Notes: a model not told the origin generated them from the sequence alone. A DNA stretch of 52,237 bases from DAOUBA01 sp034432855 (GCA_034432855.1 DAOUBA010000241.1:1-52237), one strand, 5' to 3'; positions 1 through 8,881 are shown, counted from the stretch's first letter. Made by a program: numbers and translations.

Positions 1-545
1 AATGTCTCGGTTTGCTCGTTGTCCAACACGCGGATGTCCAGGATGAGCCCCTGCTCATCGTCTACCGTCACCCCAACCACGATCTCCTCACCCTTGCAGC
101 GCACGTGGGTGGGGTCTCCTCCCACGACCCGCACCTTCCCACCCTGCTGCAGGCGTGCCTGGCGTAACTGCCGGCCTTGCTCTCCGGCGGCCTGAACGTC
201 GCGATAGACTGTGGTCTTGCCCAAAGGGAATCCCACGGCCGCCAAGGCATCCTCTACCCCTCCGTAACTCATGCCCAGCAAGTAGAACAAGACTGCCAGT
301 CCCTTGAGCCGATCCGAGTGGTGCGCTTCACTTACGGCCTTGGGATAGACCCGATGAGTGCGCCCACAACTGAGACCCTTCCGCCGATAGACGATGACCT
401 GATCGTACTGAGTGTCACGCAATGGCTTGATACAGTGCCGCTGATGCATCTTGAAGCGTCTCCCATCACAATCAGGATAGGGACAGACCTCTGGAATCTC
501 CATCATGTCCGGTTCTACCTGGGGAATCCGTACACGCAGGCGCAT
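1..545 (-). CDS. IS transposase, 3' part beyond window
   Basis: The reading frame is open from an ATG at 545 to the left edge (181 codons), so the C-terminus is missing. An AGGAGG ribosome binding site lies 7 bases upstream of the ATG. The N-terminus has a Cys/His-rich, zinc-ribbon-like segment (CPYPDCDG near residue 22, then HC and a single C before RTHRVYP). A helix-turn-helix-like segment follows (LLGMSYGGVEDAL, TTVYRDVQ). The stretch GGDPTHVRCKGE, then VGVTVDDE, looks like the first strand and catalytic Asp of a DDE (RNase H-fold) transposase. These features suggest an insertion-sequence transposase that starts near the IS end and is transcribed away from the lacI-type gene. I cannot assign the IS family or see the IS terminus. 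An alternative is a stand-alone domesticated transposase. Confidence 0.72.
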   Translation of the reverse strand, partial: MRLRVRIPQVEPDMMEIPEVCPYPDCDGRRFKMHQRHCIKPLRDTQYDQVIVYRRKGLSCGRTHRVYPKAVSEAHHSDRLKGLAVLFYLLGMSYGGVEDALAAVGFPLGKTTVYRDVQAAGEQGRQLRQARLQQGGKVRVVGGDPTHVRCKGEEIVVGVTVDDEQGLILDIRVLDNEQTET

Positions 546-625
546 CCCTCAACCTCCTGGCGAGAATGCTCCTATCTTACCACCAGTTTCCCCATTTTTG
601 AAACAGTCACCCGGCAACAAAACTC

Positions 626-679
626 TTGACAACGCCTCTTTTTTGTGGTATAATGTTAGCGTTAACGGGAACGATAACA
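626..679 (+). promoter_or_regulatory. Consensus sigma-70 promoter with LacI-type operator
   Basis: TTGACA (626-631), a 17-bp spacer and TATAAT (649-654) form a perfect consensus promoter. An inverted repeat starts on the last base of the -10: TGTTAGCGTT (654-663), 6 bp, AACGATAACA (670-679), with 9 of 10 arm positions matching. This covers the expected transcription start and suits autorepression by the LacI-family gene starting at 712. The regulator-operator pairing is inferred. Confidence 0.8.
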
Positions 680-711
680 GCCATAGCAGACTACTGCAGC
701 GTTGGAGTCAA

Positions 712-1755
712 ATGGCCGTAGCGACCAGAAGACGCGTGACCATCAGGCAGGTGGCAGAAGAGGCCGGTGTCTCCACCCAGACCGTCTCCCGTGTGATCAA
801 CGACCGCCCCGATGTCGCCCCCGATACCCGCCAGCGGGTTCAAAAAGTCATCGCCCGATTGGGATACCAGCCCAGTTACGTCGCCCGGAGTCTGATCCAG
901 GGACGCAGCTGTACCTTTGGTGTTGTGGGTTATGGACTGGACTATTACGGCCCTTCGTGCACCCTGGCCGGCATCGAACAGGAGGCCAGCCAGTTGGGCT
1001 ATAGATTGCTGTTGAGCCTCGTCCGCCAGCCCGAGACCAACCGCATTGACCAGTTGCTGGGCGAGATGCTTTCTCGCCACGTGGACGGCCTGATCTGGGC
1101 CGTGCCGGAGATTGGCGACAACCGCGCCTGGTTAGACCGGGTGCACGAATTTCCTGTACCGATCGTTTTCCTGACCATGAAACCGCGGCCCGACCGGTTT
1201 ATCATCGCGGTGGACAACTACAATGGCGGCCTGATGGCCACGAGACATCTGATCGCGCAGGGCTGCCAGACCATCGGCCTGATCACAGGCCCCCTGGATT
1301 GGTGGGAAGCGCGTCAACGCCAGGCAGGCTGGCGAGATGCGCTGGCGAGCGTAGGGCTGTCCAACGAAGAGAGCCTCATTGCCAAGGGGAACTGGTCGGC
1401 AGCCGGTGGGGAGGAGGGCCTGAGGCAACTTGTGGCGAGACATCCGGAAATTGACGGGGTGTTTGCTTCCAACGATCAGACGGCACTAGGGGTTTTGAGA
1501 GCCGCGCGCCAACTGGGGCGTCGTGTCCCGGGCGACCTGGCCATCGTTGGCTTTGACGATATCCCGGAGGCGGCCTACTTTTACCCCTCGCTATCCACCG
1601 TGCGCCAGGACATGATTGAACTGGGGCGTCGCGCCGTCAGGATGCTCGGCCAGGCAATTGAGACGATCCAGAGCGGCGCGGTTCCTGCGCCGGAGACGGT
1701 TCTGCTACAGCCGGAGTTGATCGTGCGCGAGAGCTCGGTATTGACTGGGAAATAA
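712..1755 (+). CDS. LacI-family transcriptional regulator
   Basis: 347 residues, the usual LacI-family length. The DNA-binding helix-turn-helix is at about residues 9-30 (VTIRQVAEEAGVSTQTVSRV), followed by the hinge helix region (YVARSLIQGRS). The periplasmic-binding-protein-like effector domain fills the rest (FGVVGYGL, GLIWAVPE, DGVFASNDQTALGVL, VPGDLAIVGFDD). I chose ATG 712 because GGAG lies 5 bases upstream and homology starts there; a longer frame from 505 would begin upstream of the promoter. It precedes an isomerase and sugar ABC operon on the same strand, so it probably represses that operon and itself in the absence of the sugar. The effector is unknown; L-arabinose or a related pentose is the guess from context. 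Confidence 0.9.
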   Translation: MAVATRRRVTIRQVAEEAGVSTQTVSRVINDRPDVAPDTRQRVQKVIARLGYQPSYVARSLIQGRSCTFGVVGYGLDYYGPSCTLAGIEQEASQLGYRLLLSLVRQPETNRIDQLLGEMLSRHVDGLIWAVPEIGDNRAWLDRVHEFPVPIVFLTMKPRPDRFIIAVDNYNGGLMATRHLIAQGCQTIGLITGPLDWWEARQRQAGWRDALASVGLSNEESLIAKGNWSAAGGEEGLRQLVARHPEIDGVFASNDQTALGVLRAARQLGRRVPGDLAIVGFDDIPEAAYFYPSLSTVRQDMIELGRRAVRMLGQAIETIQSGAVPAPETVLLQPELIVRESSVLTGK

Positions 1756-1797
1756 AACCCTTTGCTCAACAATTAGCAACGGCTGGGGAAGAAGAAA

Positions 1798-1836
1798 GGG
1801 GAGATACCGGTTCACTTGGCGGTGAGGTATCTCCCC
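1798..1836 (+). terminator. Hairpin after lacI-type gene
   Basis: GGGGAGATACC (1798-1808) pairs perfectly with GGTATCTCCCC (1826-1836), and the loop holds a further TCAC/GTGA pair. There is no U-run, so it may be a factor-dependent terminator or an mRNA-stabilising or regulatory hairpin between the regulator and the sugar operon. Confidence 0.5.
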
Positions 1837-1876
1837 AGGCAACGCGGTGTACGGCCCGTATGCTGCAGGCGCATTT

Positions 1877-1930
1877 TTGCCGTTCACCGTTCCTTTGTAT
1901 TATACATCAAATGGTCTTGAATGACCAGTT
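1877..1930 (+). promoter_or_regulatory. Possible promoter and operator of sugar operon
   Basis: A weak promoter can be proposed: TTGCCG (1877-1882), 18 bp, TATACA (1901-1906). Just downstream is the inverted repeat TGGTC (1912-1916), 6 bp, GACCA (1923-1927). It does not resemble the operator at 654-679, so a second regulator, or none, may act here. Confidence 0.4.
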
Positions 1931-1955
1931 GAATCTCTGATGGAGGCAGAACGAG

Positions 1956-3371
1956 ATGAAGAAAACGACATTAGGCATCATCGTGGGTAACCGGGGGTTC
2001 TTCCCCGATCATCTCTGTGCCACGGGGCGGGAGGAAATCCTGCGCGTCCTGGCAGAAGAAGGAATCGAAGCGGTGACTCTCGGCGTAAACGATACCCCTT
2101 TCGGTTCAGTCGAGACGCTGGCGGATGCGGAAAAATGCGCCGCGCTGTTCAAGGCGCATGCCGGGGAGATAGACGGCATTCTGGCCACCCTGCCCAACTT
2201 TGGCGATGAGCGGGGTGTGGCTAACGCGGTGCGCCTGTCGGGGTTGAATGTGCCGGTGCTGGTACAGGCCTTCCCCGACGAGCCGGGGAAGATGACGGTG
2301 GCCAATCGCCGGGATAGTTTCTGTGGCAAGATGTCGGCGTGCAACAACCTGAGGCAGTACGGCATCCTGTACACGCTCACGACGCTGCACACCGTCGCGC
2401 CCGACTCGGAGGACTTTAGGCAGGATCTGCGTCGCTTCGCCGCGACCTGCCGGGTGGTGCGCGGGCTGCGTGGAGCGCGGGTCGGCGTCCTGGGCGCGCG
2501 CCCGGCAGCCTTCATCACCGTGCGCTACAGCGAGAAACTGCTGGAAAAGGCAGGCATCAGCGTCGAGAGCCTCGACCTCTCCGAAGCCTTTGGCCGCGCC
2601 AACAAGTTGAGCGACGGCGACCCCCGCGTGAAGGCCAAACTGGACGAGATCAAGGCTTACGTATCCACCCAGGGTATCCCGCCTGACGCGCTGAGCAAGA
2701 TGGCCCGCTTCGCCGTGGTGATGGAGGAGTGGATCGCGGAGAACGAATTGGTGGCGACGGCGGTGCAGTGCTGGACTTCGATGGAAGAGTTTTTCGGCGT
2801 CGTGCCGTGCACGGTGATGAGCATGCTCAGCAACGTGCTCAAGCCCTCCGCCTGTGAGACCGACATCACCGGCGCGGTGGGGATGTACGCGATGGCCCTG
2901 GCATCCGGCCAACCCAGTGCACTGTTGGATTGGAACAACAACTATGGGGATGATCCAGACAAAGGCGTGATCTTCCATTGTAGCAACCTGCCCAAGGCGT
3001 TCTTCACCGAGGCGAAGATGGATTATCAGGAGATCATCGCTGGATCCGTGGGCAAGGAGAACACCTACGGCACGGTCGTAGGACGCATCAGACCTGGGCC
3101 GTTCACGTATTGTCGTGTGTCCACCGACGACGAGCGGGGCGTCATCCGCGCCTACCTGGGCGAGGGGGAAGTCACCGATGACCCATTGGAGACTTTTGGC
3201 GGTTACGGCGTGGTTCGCATTCCCAATTTTCAAAAGTTGCTCCACCACATCTGCGAAAACGGTTACGAGCATCACGTCGCTGTCAATCCGTCACAGTGCG
3301 CCGCGGCAGTACACGAGGCGCTGAGCAAGTATATGGGTTGGGATGTGTATTACCACGGCACGGCGATTTAG
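1956..3371 (+). CDS. L-fucose/L-arabinose isomerase-family protein
   Basis: 471 residues, related to the L-fucose isomerase-like family (COG2407), which interconverts aldoses and ketoses with a divalent metal. The conserved C-terminal half is clear: CWTSMEEFFG, ACETDITGAVGMYAM, LLDWNNNYG and, near the end, GYEHHVAVNPSQ. These supply acidic and His side chains of the kind that bind metal in this fold. The N-terminal half has the Rossmann-like layers of the family (GILATLPNFGDERGV, VGVLGARP). A GGAGG site precedes the ATG. The operon also holds L-ribulokinase and L-ribulose-5-phosphate 4-epimerase but no recognisable AraA, so this gene probably supplies the L-arabinose isomerase step. Fucose or D-arabinose as substrate cannot be excluded. 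Confidence 0.82.
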   Translation: MKKTTLGIIVGNRGFFPDHLCATGREEILRVLAEEGIEAVTLGVNDTPFGSVETLADAEKCAALFKAHAGEIDGILATLPNFGDERGVANAVRLSGLNVPVLVQAFPDEPGKMTVANRRDSFCGKMSACNNLRQYGILYTLTTLHTVAPDSEDFRQDLRRFAATCRVVRGLRGARVGVLGARPAAFITVRYSEKLLEKAGISVESLDLSEAFGRANKLSDGDPRVKAKLDEIKAYVSTQGIPPDALSKMARFAVVMEEWIAENELVATAVQCWTSMEEFFGVVPCTVMSMLSNVLKPSACETDITGAVGMYAMALASGQPSALLDWNNNYGDDPDKGVIFHCSNLPKAFFTEAKMDYQEIIAGSVGKENTYGTVVGRIRPGPFTYCRVSTDDERGVIRAYLGEGEVTDDPLETFGGYGVVRIPNFQKLLHHICENGYEHHVAVNPSQCAAAVHEALSKYMGWDVYYHGTAI

Positions 3372-3381
3372 TAGGGGGCTG

Positions 3382-3403
3382 GCATTTCATCCCGGAGAAA
3401 TGC
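3382..3403 (+). other. Intergenic hairpin before binding-protein gene
   Basis: GCATTTC (3382-3388) pairs with GAAATGC (3397-3403) around an 8-base loop. It lacks a U-run. It may separate isomerase and transporter mRNA segments. Confidence 0.35.
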
Positions 3404-3460
3404 TTGTTGTCCGATTTTCATAAGTCCACGGAAAGTAAAGAAAAAAAGGAGGATTGAAAA

Positions 3461-4450
3461 ATGAGAGTACGAATTCTGTACGCAGTGCTGGCTGTGTGTT
3501 TGCTCGTGGGAATGGTGGGCTGCGGAGGCAAAAAGGCCACCGGTCCCGCCTGCAGGCCCAACTGCACCTACAAGGACATGGTCGTCGGCTTTCTCCAGAC
3601 CGGCTCTGAAGGTGGCTGGCGCGCCGCCAACTCCGCTTCCTTCCGGGAAACCGCGGAGCAACTGGGCATCACGCTCAAGTTCTATGACTCCCAGAACGAT
3701 CTGGCGAGGCAGGTCGCAGGCTTCCATCAGTTCAACCAGGATCCGGAAGTGAACGTCATCATCCTGGCTGCACTCGAGACCACCGGCTGGGAAGAGGTAC
3801 TGAAGGAGGCCCAGGAGGCCGGCAAGATCGTTGTCCTGGAGGACCGCCGCATTGACGCGCCGCCCGAGCTGTACGCCACCTACATCGGCTCCGACTTTGC
3901 CGAAGAGGGGCGCAAGGCCGCCGATGAAATGTGCCGACTGCTCGAGGGGATGGAAAAGAAGAACGTCTGGGAGTTGGTCGGCAACGTGGGTTCCTCCGCG
4001 GCCAAAGACCGCGGCCAGGGCTTCCGCGAGCGGATGGGGCAGTGCGGGATCCAGGTCACCAAGAGCCAGACCGGCAATTGGAGCATCACGGAAGGCAAGC
4101 AGGTGACAGAGGCCTGGCTGAAGGAGACCACGGACGTCCAGGGTATCTTTGCACAGAACGACGAGATGGGCCTGGGCGCGATCGAGGCGCTCAAGGAAGC
4201 GGGCCTCAGGCCAGGTGTGGATGTCAAGATCGTCTCGGTTGACGCCACCGCCGGGGCCTTCAAGGCCATGCTGGCCGGTGAATTGAACGTGACTGTGGAG
4301 TGCAACCCGCTCCTGGCGCCGCAGGTCTATGAGGCCGCTTTGAAGGCACTCAATGGCGAAACCCTGCCCAAGTGGGTTCCCTCGCAGGAAGGTGTGTTCC
4401 GCGCGGATATGCCCAATCTGAAAGAGATCGCCGAAGGCCGCAAGTACTAA
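3461..4450 (+). CDS. Sugar ABC transporter substrate-binding lipoprotein (YtfQ-like)
   Basis: 329 residues. A hydrophobic signal segment ends in GMVGCGG, giving a probable lipidated Cys21, so the mature protein would be tethered outside the membrane. The mature part is a type I periplasmic-binding protein of the ribose/galactofuranose class: VGFLQTGSEGGWRAANSASF and FYDSQND are the opening typical of YtfQ, followed by VNVIILAALETTGW, VVLEDRRID, IFAQNDEMGLGAIEAL and VSVDATAGAF. AAGGAGG lies 6 bases before the ATG. It binds a sugar for the ATPase and two permeases downstream. YtfQ binds furanose sugars; the pentose enzymes in this operon suggest L-arabinose or an arabinoside here. Confidence 0.9.
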   Translation: MRVRILYAVLAVCLLVGMVGCGGKKATGPACRPNCTYKDMVVGFLQTGSEGGWRAANSASFRETAEQLGITLKFYDSQNDLARQVAGFHQFNQDPEVNVIILAALETTGWEEVLKEAQEAGKIVVLEDRRIDAPPELYATYIGSDFAEEGRKAADEMCRLLEGMEKKNVWELVGNVGSSAAKDRGQGFRERMGQCGIQVTKSQTGNWSITEGKQVTEAWLKETTDVQGIFAQNDEMGLGAIEALKEAGLRPGVDVKIVSVDATAGAFKAMLAGELNVTVECNPLLAPQVYEAALKALNGETLPKWVPSQEGVFRADMPNLKEIAEGRKY

Positions 4451-4510
4451 ATCTGTGGTGTAGTGTCTACAGTCCGGGAGACCATGGTGCAAATGGCCCT
4501 GTAGCAAGCA

Positions 4511-4541
4511 GAGGAGCGGCGCCGCGTGCGCGCCGCTCCTC
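4511..4541 (+). terminator. Strong hairpin between binding protein and ATPase
   Basis: GAGGAGCGGCG (4511-4521) pairs perfectly over 11 bp with CGCCGCTCCTC (4531-4541) around a 9-base loop. It has no U-run. The position after a binding-protein gene suits a partial terminator or 3' mRNA stabiliser that keeps the binding protein more abundant than the membrane parts. Confidence 0.55.
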
Positions 4542-4594
4542 ATCCCACAAGATCGCTCTCTTTCGAGCCGGGGTGTGGTAGGAACGCGCTCTCG

Positions 4595-4630
4595 TTGCAA
4601 TAATCTGTCTTTTTTGATAAGATTAATCTT
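4595..4630 (+). promoter_or_regulatory. Internal promoter with palindrome, upstream of ABC ATPase
   Basis: TTGCAA (4595-4600), 17 bp and TAAGAT (4618-4623) form a plausible sigma-70 promoter. The perfect 12-bp palindrome AAGATTAATCTT (4619-4630) overlaps the -10 and could be an operator. The 230-bp gap between the binding protein and ATPase genes supports a second promoter here. Confidence 0.5.
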
Positions 4631-4680
4631 GGCCGCCCAGAACCTCGGCAGCGATCACGAGTAGACGGTGAGGTGGGACA

Positions 4681-6195
4681 ATGTCAGATGAGTATATCAT
4701 CGAGATGAGAGGGATTGACAAGGCGTTCCCCGGCGTGCAGGCCCTCTCTAAGGTGGACTTTTTCCTGAGGCGAGGCGAGATTCATGCCCTCGTGGGAGAG
4801 AACGGCGCGGGAAAATCCACGCTCATCAAGGTATTGACTGGTGTCGAGAGACCGGACGCCGGCAAGATCATCCTGGACGGGGAAGAGGTCAGGGTCAGAT
4901 CGCCGCTGCATGCCCAGGAGTTGGGCATCAGCACGGTCTACCAGGAGATCAACCTGTGTCCCAATCTTACGGTCGCGGAAAACATCCTGATCGGCCGCGA
5001 GCCACGGAGATTCGGGAGCGTCAACTGGAAGGCCATGAATGTCCAGGCTCAAGAGATCCTCCAGCGGCTGGACATTGACATTGACGTGACCCAACCGTTG
5101 GGTCTATACCCGGTCGCCATTCAGCAGATGGTGGCTATCGCGCGGGCGCTGGAGAGCGCGTCCGCCCGGGTGCTGATCCTCGACGAGCCCACTTCCAGCC
5201 TCGACGTGCACGAGACCGCGCAACTCTTCCAGGTGATGCGCAGGCTGAAGAGCGAAGGCGTGGCTATCATCTTTATCACCCACTTCATTGATCAGGTCTA
5301 TCGGATTTCCGATAGAATCACCGTGCTGAGAAACGGGAGCCTGGTGGGAACTTTTGAGACGGCAACTATTCCGCGCCTGGAGTTGATCGCCAAGATGCTT
5401 GGGCGTAGTCTGACTGAACTCGACGAAATGTCCCAGATCAAACTCGAAACCCGCAAGCACATCAAGGGCGAGGCGTTGTTACAGGCCAAGGAACTGGGAT
5501 TTGCAGGGGGGATCGAGCCTTTCGATCTGGAACTTCACGCTGGTGAGGTGCTTGGAATTGCCGGATTGTTGGGGTCGGGACGTACGGAACTTGCCCAGTT
5601 GCTGTTTGGAGTCGAAAGACCAGATAGCGGCGTGTTGGAAATGGATGGGAAAGAGGTCAAGGACTTTTCCCCCCTGGCCTCGGTCAGCCGTGGCGTGGCT
5701 CTATGTCCTGAGGACAGAAAAGAGGCTGGTATTGTGGACGAGTTAACGGTCAGAGAGAACATTATCCTGGCTCTCCAGGCCAGTCGGGGTTGGTTCAAGT
5801 ATCTGAGCAAACAGCAACAGTACGAAATTGCGGAGCGATATATTCAGTTGCTCAACATCGCTACACCCTCGGCCGATCAGCCGGTCAAGAACCTGAGCGG
5901 CGGTAATCAGCAAAAGGTCATCCTCGCGCGTTGGCTGGCTACGAATCCCAGGGTGCTGATCCTCGATGAACCCACTCGCGGGATTGATGTGGGAGCAAAA
6001 GCCGAGATTCAAAGGCTGGTACTCTCGCTGGCCGAGGAAGGCAAGTCGTGTCTTTTCATTTCCTCCGAACTGGAAGAGGTGCTGCGCACCAGTCACCGCA
6101 TCGCTGTGCTGCGCGACCGGAAGAAGGTCACGGAATTCGGCGGTGAAGTGGATGAGCAAAGGATTATGCAAGCAATCGCCGGAGGTGAATCATGA
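4681..6195 (+). CDS. Sugar ABC transporter ATP-binding protein, double domain
   Basis: 504 residues, the usual length of RbsA/XylG/YtfR-type tandem ATPases. The N-terminal domain has Walker A GENGAGKST (residues 39-47), Q-loop VYQEINL, Walker B VLILDEPTSSLD and a degenerate signature (AIQQMVAIARAL), as usual for this class. The C-terminal domain has a degenerate Walker A (GLLGSGRTE), a good signature NLSGGNQQK and Walker B VLILDEPTRGID. It hydrolyses ATP at the inner face of the membrane to drive uptake through the two permeases that follow. Its stop overlaps the next start by 4 bases (ATGA), indicating translational coupling. Confidence 0.95.
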   Translation: MSDEYIIEMRGIDKAFPGVQALSKVDFFLRRGEIHALVGENGAGKSTLIKVLTGVERPDAGKIILDGEEVRVRSPLHAQELGISTVYQEINLCPNLTVAENILIGREPRRFGSVNWKAMNVQAQEILQRLDIDIDVTQPLGLYPVAIQQMVAIARALESASARVLILDEPTSSLDVHETAQLFQVMRRLKSEGVAIIFITHFIDQVYRISDRITVLRNGSLVGTFETATIPRLELIAKMLGRSLTELDEMSQIKLETRKHIKGEALLQAKELGFAGGIEPFDLELHAGEVLGIAGLLGSGRTELAQLLFGVERPDSGVLEMDGKEVKDFSPLASVSRGVALCPEDRKEAGIVDELTVRENIILALQASRGWFKYLSKQQQYEIAERYIQLLNIATPSADQPVKNLSGGNQQKVILARWLATNPRVLILDEPTRGIDVGAKAEIQRLVLSLAEEGKSCLFISSELEEVLRTSHRIAVLRDRKKVTEFGGEVDEQRIMQAIAGGES

Positions 6196-7274
6196 GCGGG
6201 CCCAAATCTTCCTTCACGTTGCGAAAGGTCACGGAGAGCAGGCTCTTTTTCCCCTTCGTCGCCCTGGCGCTCATCCTGCTCTTCGATCTGATCGCCGTTC
6301 CTGGGTTCTTCAGGATTTCCACCAGAGAGGGCAATCTGTACGGAAACCTGATTGACATCCTGCGGAACGGCTCGACCGTTTCCTTGCTGGCTATCGGCAT
6401 GACGTTAGTCATCGCCACTCGTGGGGTAGACCTTTCAGTGGGTGCCGTTATGGCGATTGCTGCCTCAGTAGCGGCTATTCTGATGAATCCATACGTCCTG
6501 GCCAAAGAACTGCCGCCGCACATTGTCAAGTTCATGACCGACCCGCATTTCACGTACCAGCCGCTTTGGATCGTGATTTTGGCGGCGCTGGTCGTGGCTG
6601 CAGTCTGCGGCGCGTGGAACGGGTTGTTGGTGGCCTATGGGAAAATCCAACCCATGATCGCCACACTGATCCTGATGATCGCCGGTCGCGGGATCGCCCA
6701 ATTGATCACGAACGGGGTGAGGATTCAGATCTTTTACGAGCCATATGCCTTCATCGGGCAGGGGTGGATCATTCTGCCCTTTTCCCTGTATCTTGTGGCC
6801 ATCGTGTTCGCGGCTGCCTGGCTGCTGACCCGTAGGACATCCATCGGCCTGTTCATCGAATCGGTGGGCACGAACTCGCGCTCCAGTTTCTTTAGCGGCA
6901 TTGATGAAAAGAAGATCAAACTGCTGGCCTACACGTTTTGCGGTCTGTGTGCCGGGGTCGCGGGCCTGGTTGAAAGTGCGAACATCAAGACTTCGGACGC
7001 TTTCAATATGGGCCAGACCAAGGAACTGGATGCCATTCTGGCGGTCGTTATTGGCGGCACCTTGATGTCGGGTGGCCGCTTCTCCCTCCTTGCCAGCATC
7101 GTCGGCGCCTGGGTCATTCAGGCGATCACCACATCCATGTATGCAATGGGTGTTCCGGCGTTTGCCCTCCAGGCGATCAAAGGGGTGGTCGTTATCTTTG
7201 TGATCCTCCTGTATTCTGAACAGGTCAGGAATCTCGTTCAGAAATTCACTGTGCAGAAAGAGGCTCGACGATGA
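6192..7274 (+). CDS. Sugar ABC transporter permease 1 (RbsC/YtfT family)
   Basis: 360 residues with about 8-10 hydrophobic helices, of the branched-chain/ribose permease family. The family signature is GMTLVIATRGVDLSVGAVMA near residues 72-92; the later LDAILAVVIGGTLMSGGRFSL matches the EAA-like cytoplasmic segment. It overlaps the ATPase gene by 4 bases at the 5' end and the second permease by 4 bases at the 3' end. It would pair with that permease as a heterodimeric channel, as YtfT and YjfF do. It sits in the cytoplasmic membrane. The substrate follows from the neighbours, not from this sequence. Confidence 0.92.
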   Translation: MSGPKSSFTLRKVTESRLFFPFVALALILLFDLIAVPGFFRISTREGNLYGNLIDILRNGSTVSLLAIGMTLVIATRGVDLSVGAVMAIAASVAAILMNPYVLAKELPPHIVKFMTDPHFTYQPLWIVILAALVVAAVCGAWNGLLVAYGKIQPMIATLILMIAGRGIAQLITNGVRIQIFYEPYAFIGQGWIILPFSLYLVAIVFAAAWLLTRRTSIGLFIESVGTNSRSSFFSGIDEKKIKLLAYTFCGLCAGVAGLVESANIKTSDAFNMGQTKELDAILAVVIGGTLMSGGRFSLLASIVGAWVIQAITTSMYAMGVPAFALQAIKGVVVIFVILLYSEQVRNLVQKFTVQKEARR

Positions 7275-8881
7275 TGCGGAAAATCAGCACTCTTATCTCC
7301 AGGAATCAGAGGTTCATCCCTCTGACGGCCACAGCAGTGCTGGCATTCGTCGCCTACGGGATCGGAGCGATGCTCTATCCCGGCATGCGGGACCCGCAGG
7401 TTTTCCTGAACATCTTCCGCAACAACGCGTATCTGCTGATCAGCGCCATCGGGATGACATTCGTCATTCTGACAGGCGGCATTGACCTTTCGGTCAGTGG
7501 CGTGGTGGCGCTGACGACGGTAGCCGCTGCCGCGTTGCTCCGCGAAGGATGGAATGCCTGGCTGGTCATCTTCCTGATGCTGGTGATGGGGATGGCTTTG
7601 GGTGCGGCGATGGGAAGTATCATCGCCTATATGAAGGTGCAGCCGTTTATCGCCACGCTGGCCGGGATGTGGTTCGCCCGCGGCCTGTGCTTCTTCATCA
7701 GCGACGACGCGATTGCCATCAACAACCGCATCTATACCATCCTCGGGCAGACGAGGATCCTGATCCCAGGGTTGAGCGATCCTGTTACTCAGACCGGCGA
7801 TTATGTCTCGATCTTTACGGTCGTCGGGATGCTCCTCCTGGCCGTGGCGATATACATTGCCCACTACACACGCTTTGGCCGCACGGTGTATGCCATCGGG
7901 GGAAATGAGGGCAGAAATGAAATCTCTGCCCGGCTGATGGGTCTGCCGGTTGAGAGGACCAAGGTGCTTGTTTACACGTTCAACGGGTTTTGCTCGGCGC
8001 TGGCAGGCGTCGCGTTGGGCGTCTTTGTGGCCTCCGGACACGGTCTGTATGCGACCGGTTTTGAGTTGGACGTTATCGCTTCGGTCGTGATGGGTGGCAC
8101 GATGCTGACCGGCGGCGAGGGGTACGTGTTCGGCACGCTGTTTGGTGTGCTGGTCTTTGGCGTCACGCAAACGCTGATCCAGTTCAACGGAAGCCTGAGT
8201 TCCTGGTGGATCCGGATCGTCATTGGTGTGCTCACCCTGATTTTCATTGGCGTGCAGAGTTTCCTGGCTGCGCGGAGGGGCGGCCGCCGCCGGGCGAGGG
8301 CAGCTGGTGTGCCAACAGCGAGGGCGCTGCGCCGGCGCCAGTTGTTGGTATTTGGCGGCAGCGGCGTGGCGGTGGTGCTTGTCCTGGCCGTGATCGGGAT
8401 AAGCCTGCTCCCTAAACTATCCGGGGGCGGCTCGACCGCCGAAACGGCCACGCCGAGAAGCGGCTCCTGCGAGTTCAAGCCCTTCCGGCAAGATCGGGCT
8501 GCCGAGTTCATGCGAGATGGGGCAGTGGTCACCTATGAGCGCAATGGCGGCCCGAACTGCATAGACGAGTTGTACGCCATCTACCCGGATGGGCGAATCG
8601 TGGGCGACAATGGCACACAGACTATCGAGAAACAAGTGTCCCCGGAGGAAGTAGAGCAGTTGCTCGAGGGCATCGCCGGTTACGGATGGTTTACGGATGA
8701 GATGTACAATACCTGGCACACGCCGTGCAAGCAGTGCTATGGATACTATCTCACCGTCTCCTACCAGGGCCAGGAAAAGACCGTTAAGGGCGTGGACGGC
8801 GGGACAGACGCTCCGGCTGAGTATTGGGAGGTCATCTCGCTGGTTAAAGCAATTGTCCCCAGGTTTGAGGCTGCCCAGTAA
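7271..8881 (+). CDS. Sugar ABC permease 2 (YjfF-like) fused to extracytoplasmic domain
   Basis: 536 residues, against about 320-340 for a normal family member. Residues 1-340 are a permease with the signature GMTFVILTGGIDLSVSGVVA and VIASVVMGGTMLTGGEGYVF. A basic linker (residues 338-358) leads to one more membrane segment (LLVFGGSGVAVVLVLAVIGI) and a soluble domain of about 150 residues, predicted outside the cell. This has the pattern YAIYPDGRIVGDNG, EEVEQLLEGI, then a CKQC pair in CKQCYGYYLTVSYQG. It resembles the small DUF6438-like domains of exported proteins; that link is tentative. The next start codon overlaps its stop by 1 base. The fusion could come from read-through of two ancestral genes. 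No frameshift is needed, so it looks genuine. Confidence 0.88.
   Translation: MMRKISTLISRNQRFIPLTATAVLAFVAYGIGAMLYPGMRDPQVFLNIFRNNAYLLISAIGMTFVILTGGIDLSVSGVVALTTVAAAALLREGWNAWLVIFLMLVMGMALGAAMGSIIAYMKVQPFIATLAGMWFARGLCFFISDDAIAINNRIYTILGQTRILIPGLSDPVTQTGDYVSIFTVVGMLLLAVAIYIAHYTRFGRTVYAIGGNEGRNEISARLMGLPVERTKVLVYTFNGFCSALAGVALGVFVASGHGLYATGFELDVIASVVMGGTMLTGGEGYVFGTLFGVLVFGVTQTLIQFNGSLSSWWIRIVIGVLTLIFIGVQSFLAARRGGRRRARAAGVPTARALRRRQLLVFGGSGVAVVLVLAVIGISLLPKLSGGGSTAETATPRSGSCEFKPFRQDRAAEFMRDGAVVTYERNGGPNCIDELYAIYPDGRIVGDNGTQTIEKQVSPEEVEQLLEGIAGYGWFTDEMYNTWHTPCKQCYGYYLTVSYQGQEKTVKGVDGGTDAPAEYWEVISLVKAIVPRFEAAQ

Noticed and set aside
177..629. Plus-strand open frame opposite the transposase
   Set aside because: The minus strand carries the Cys/His ribbon, the DDE motif and a good ribosome binding site; this frame is its shadow.
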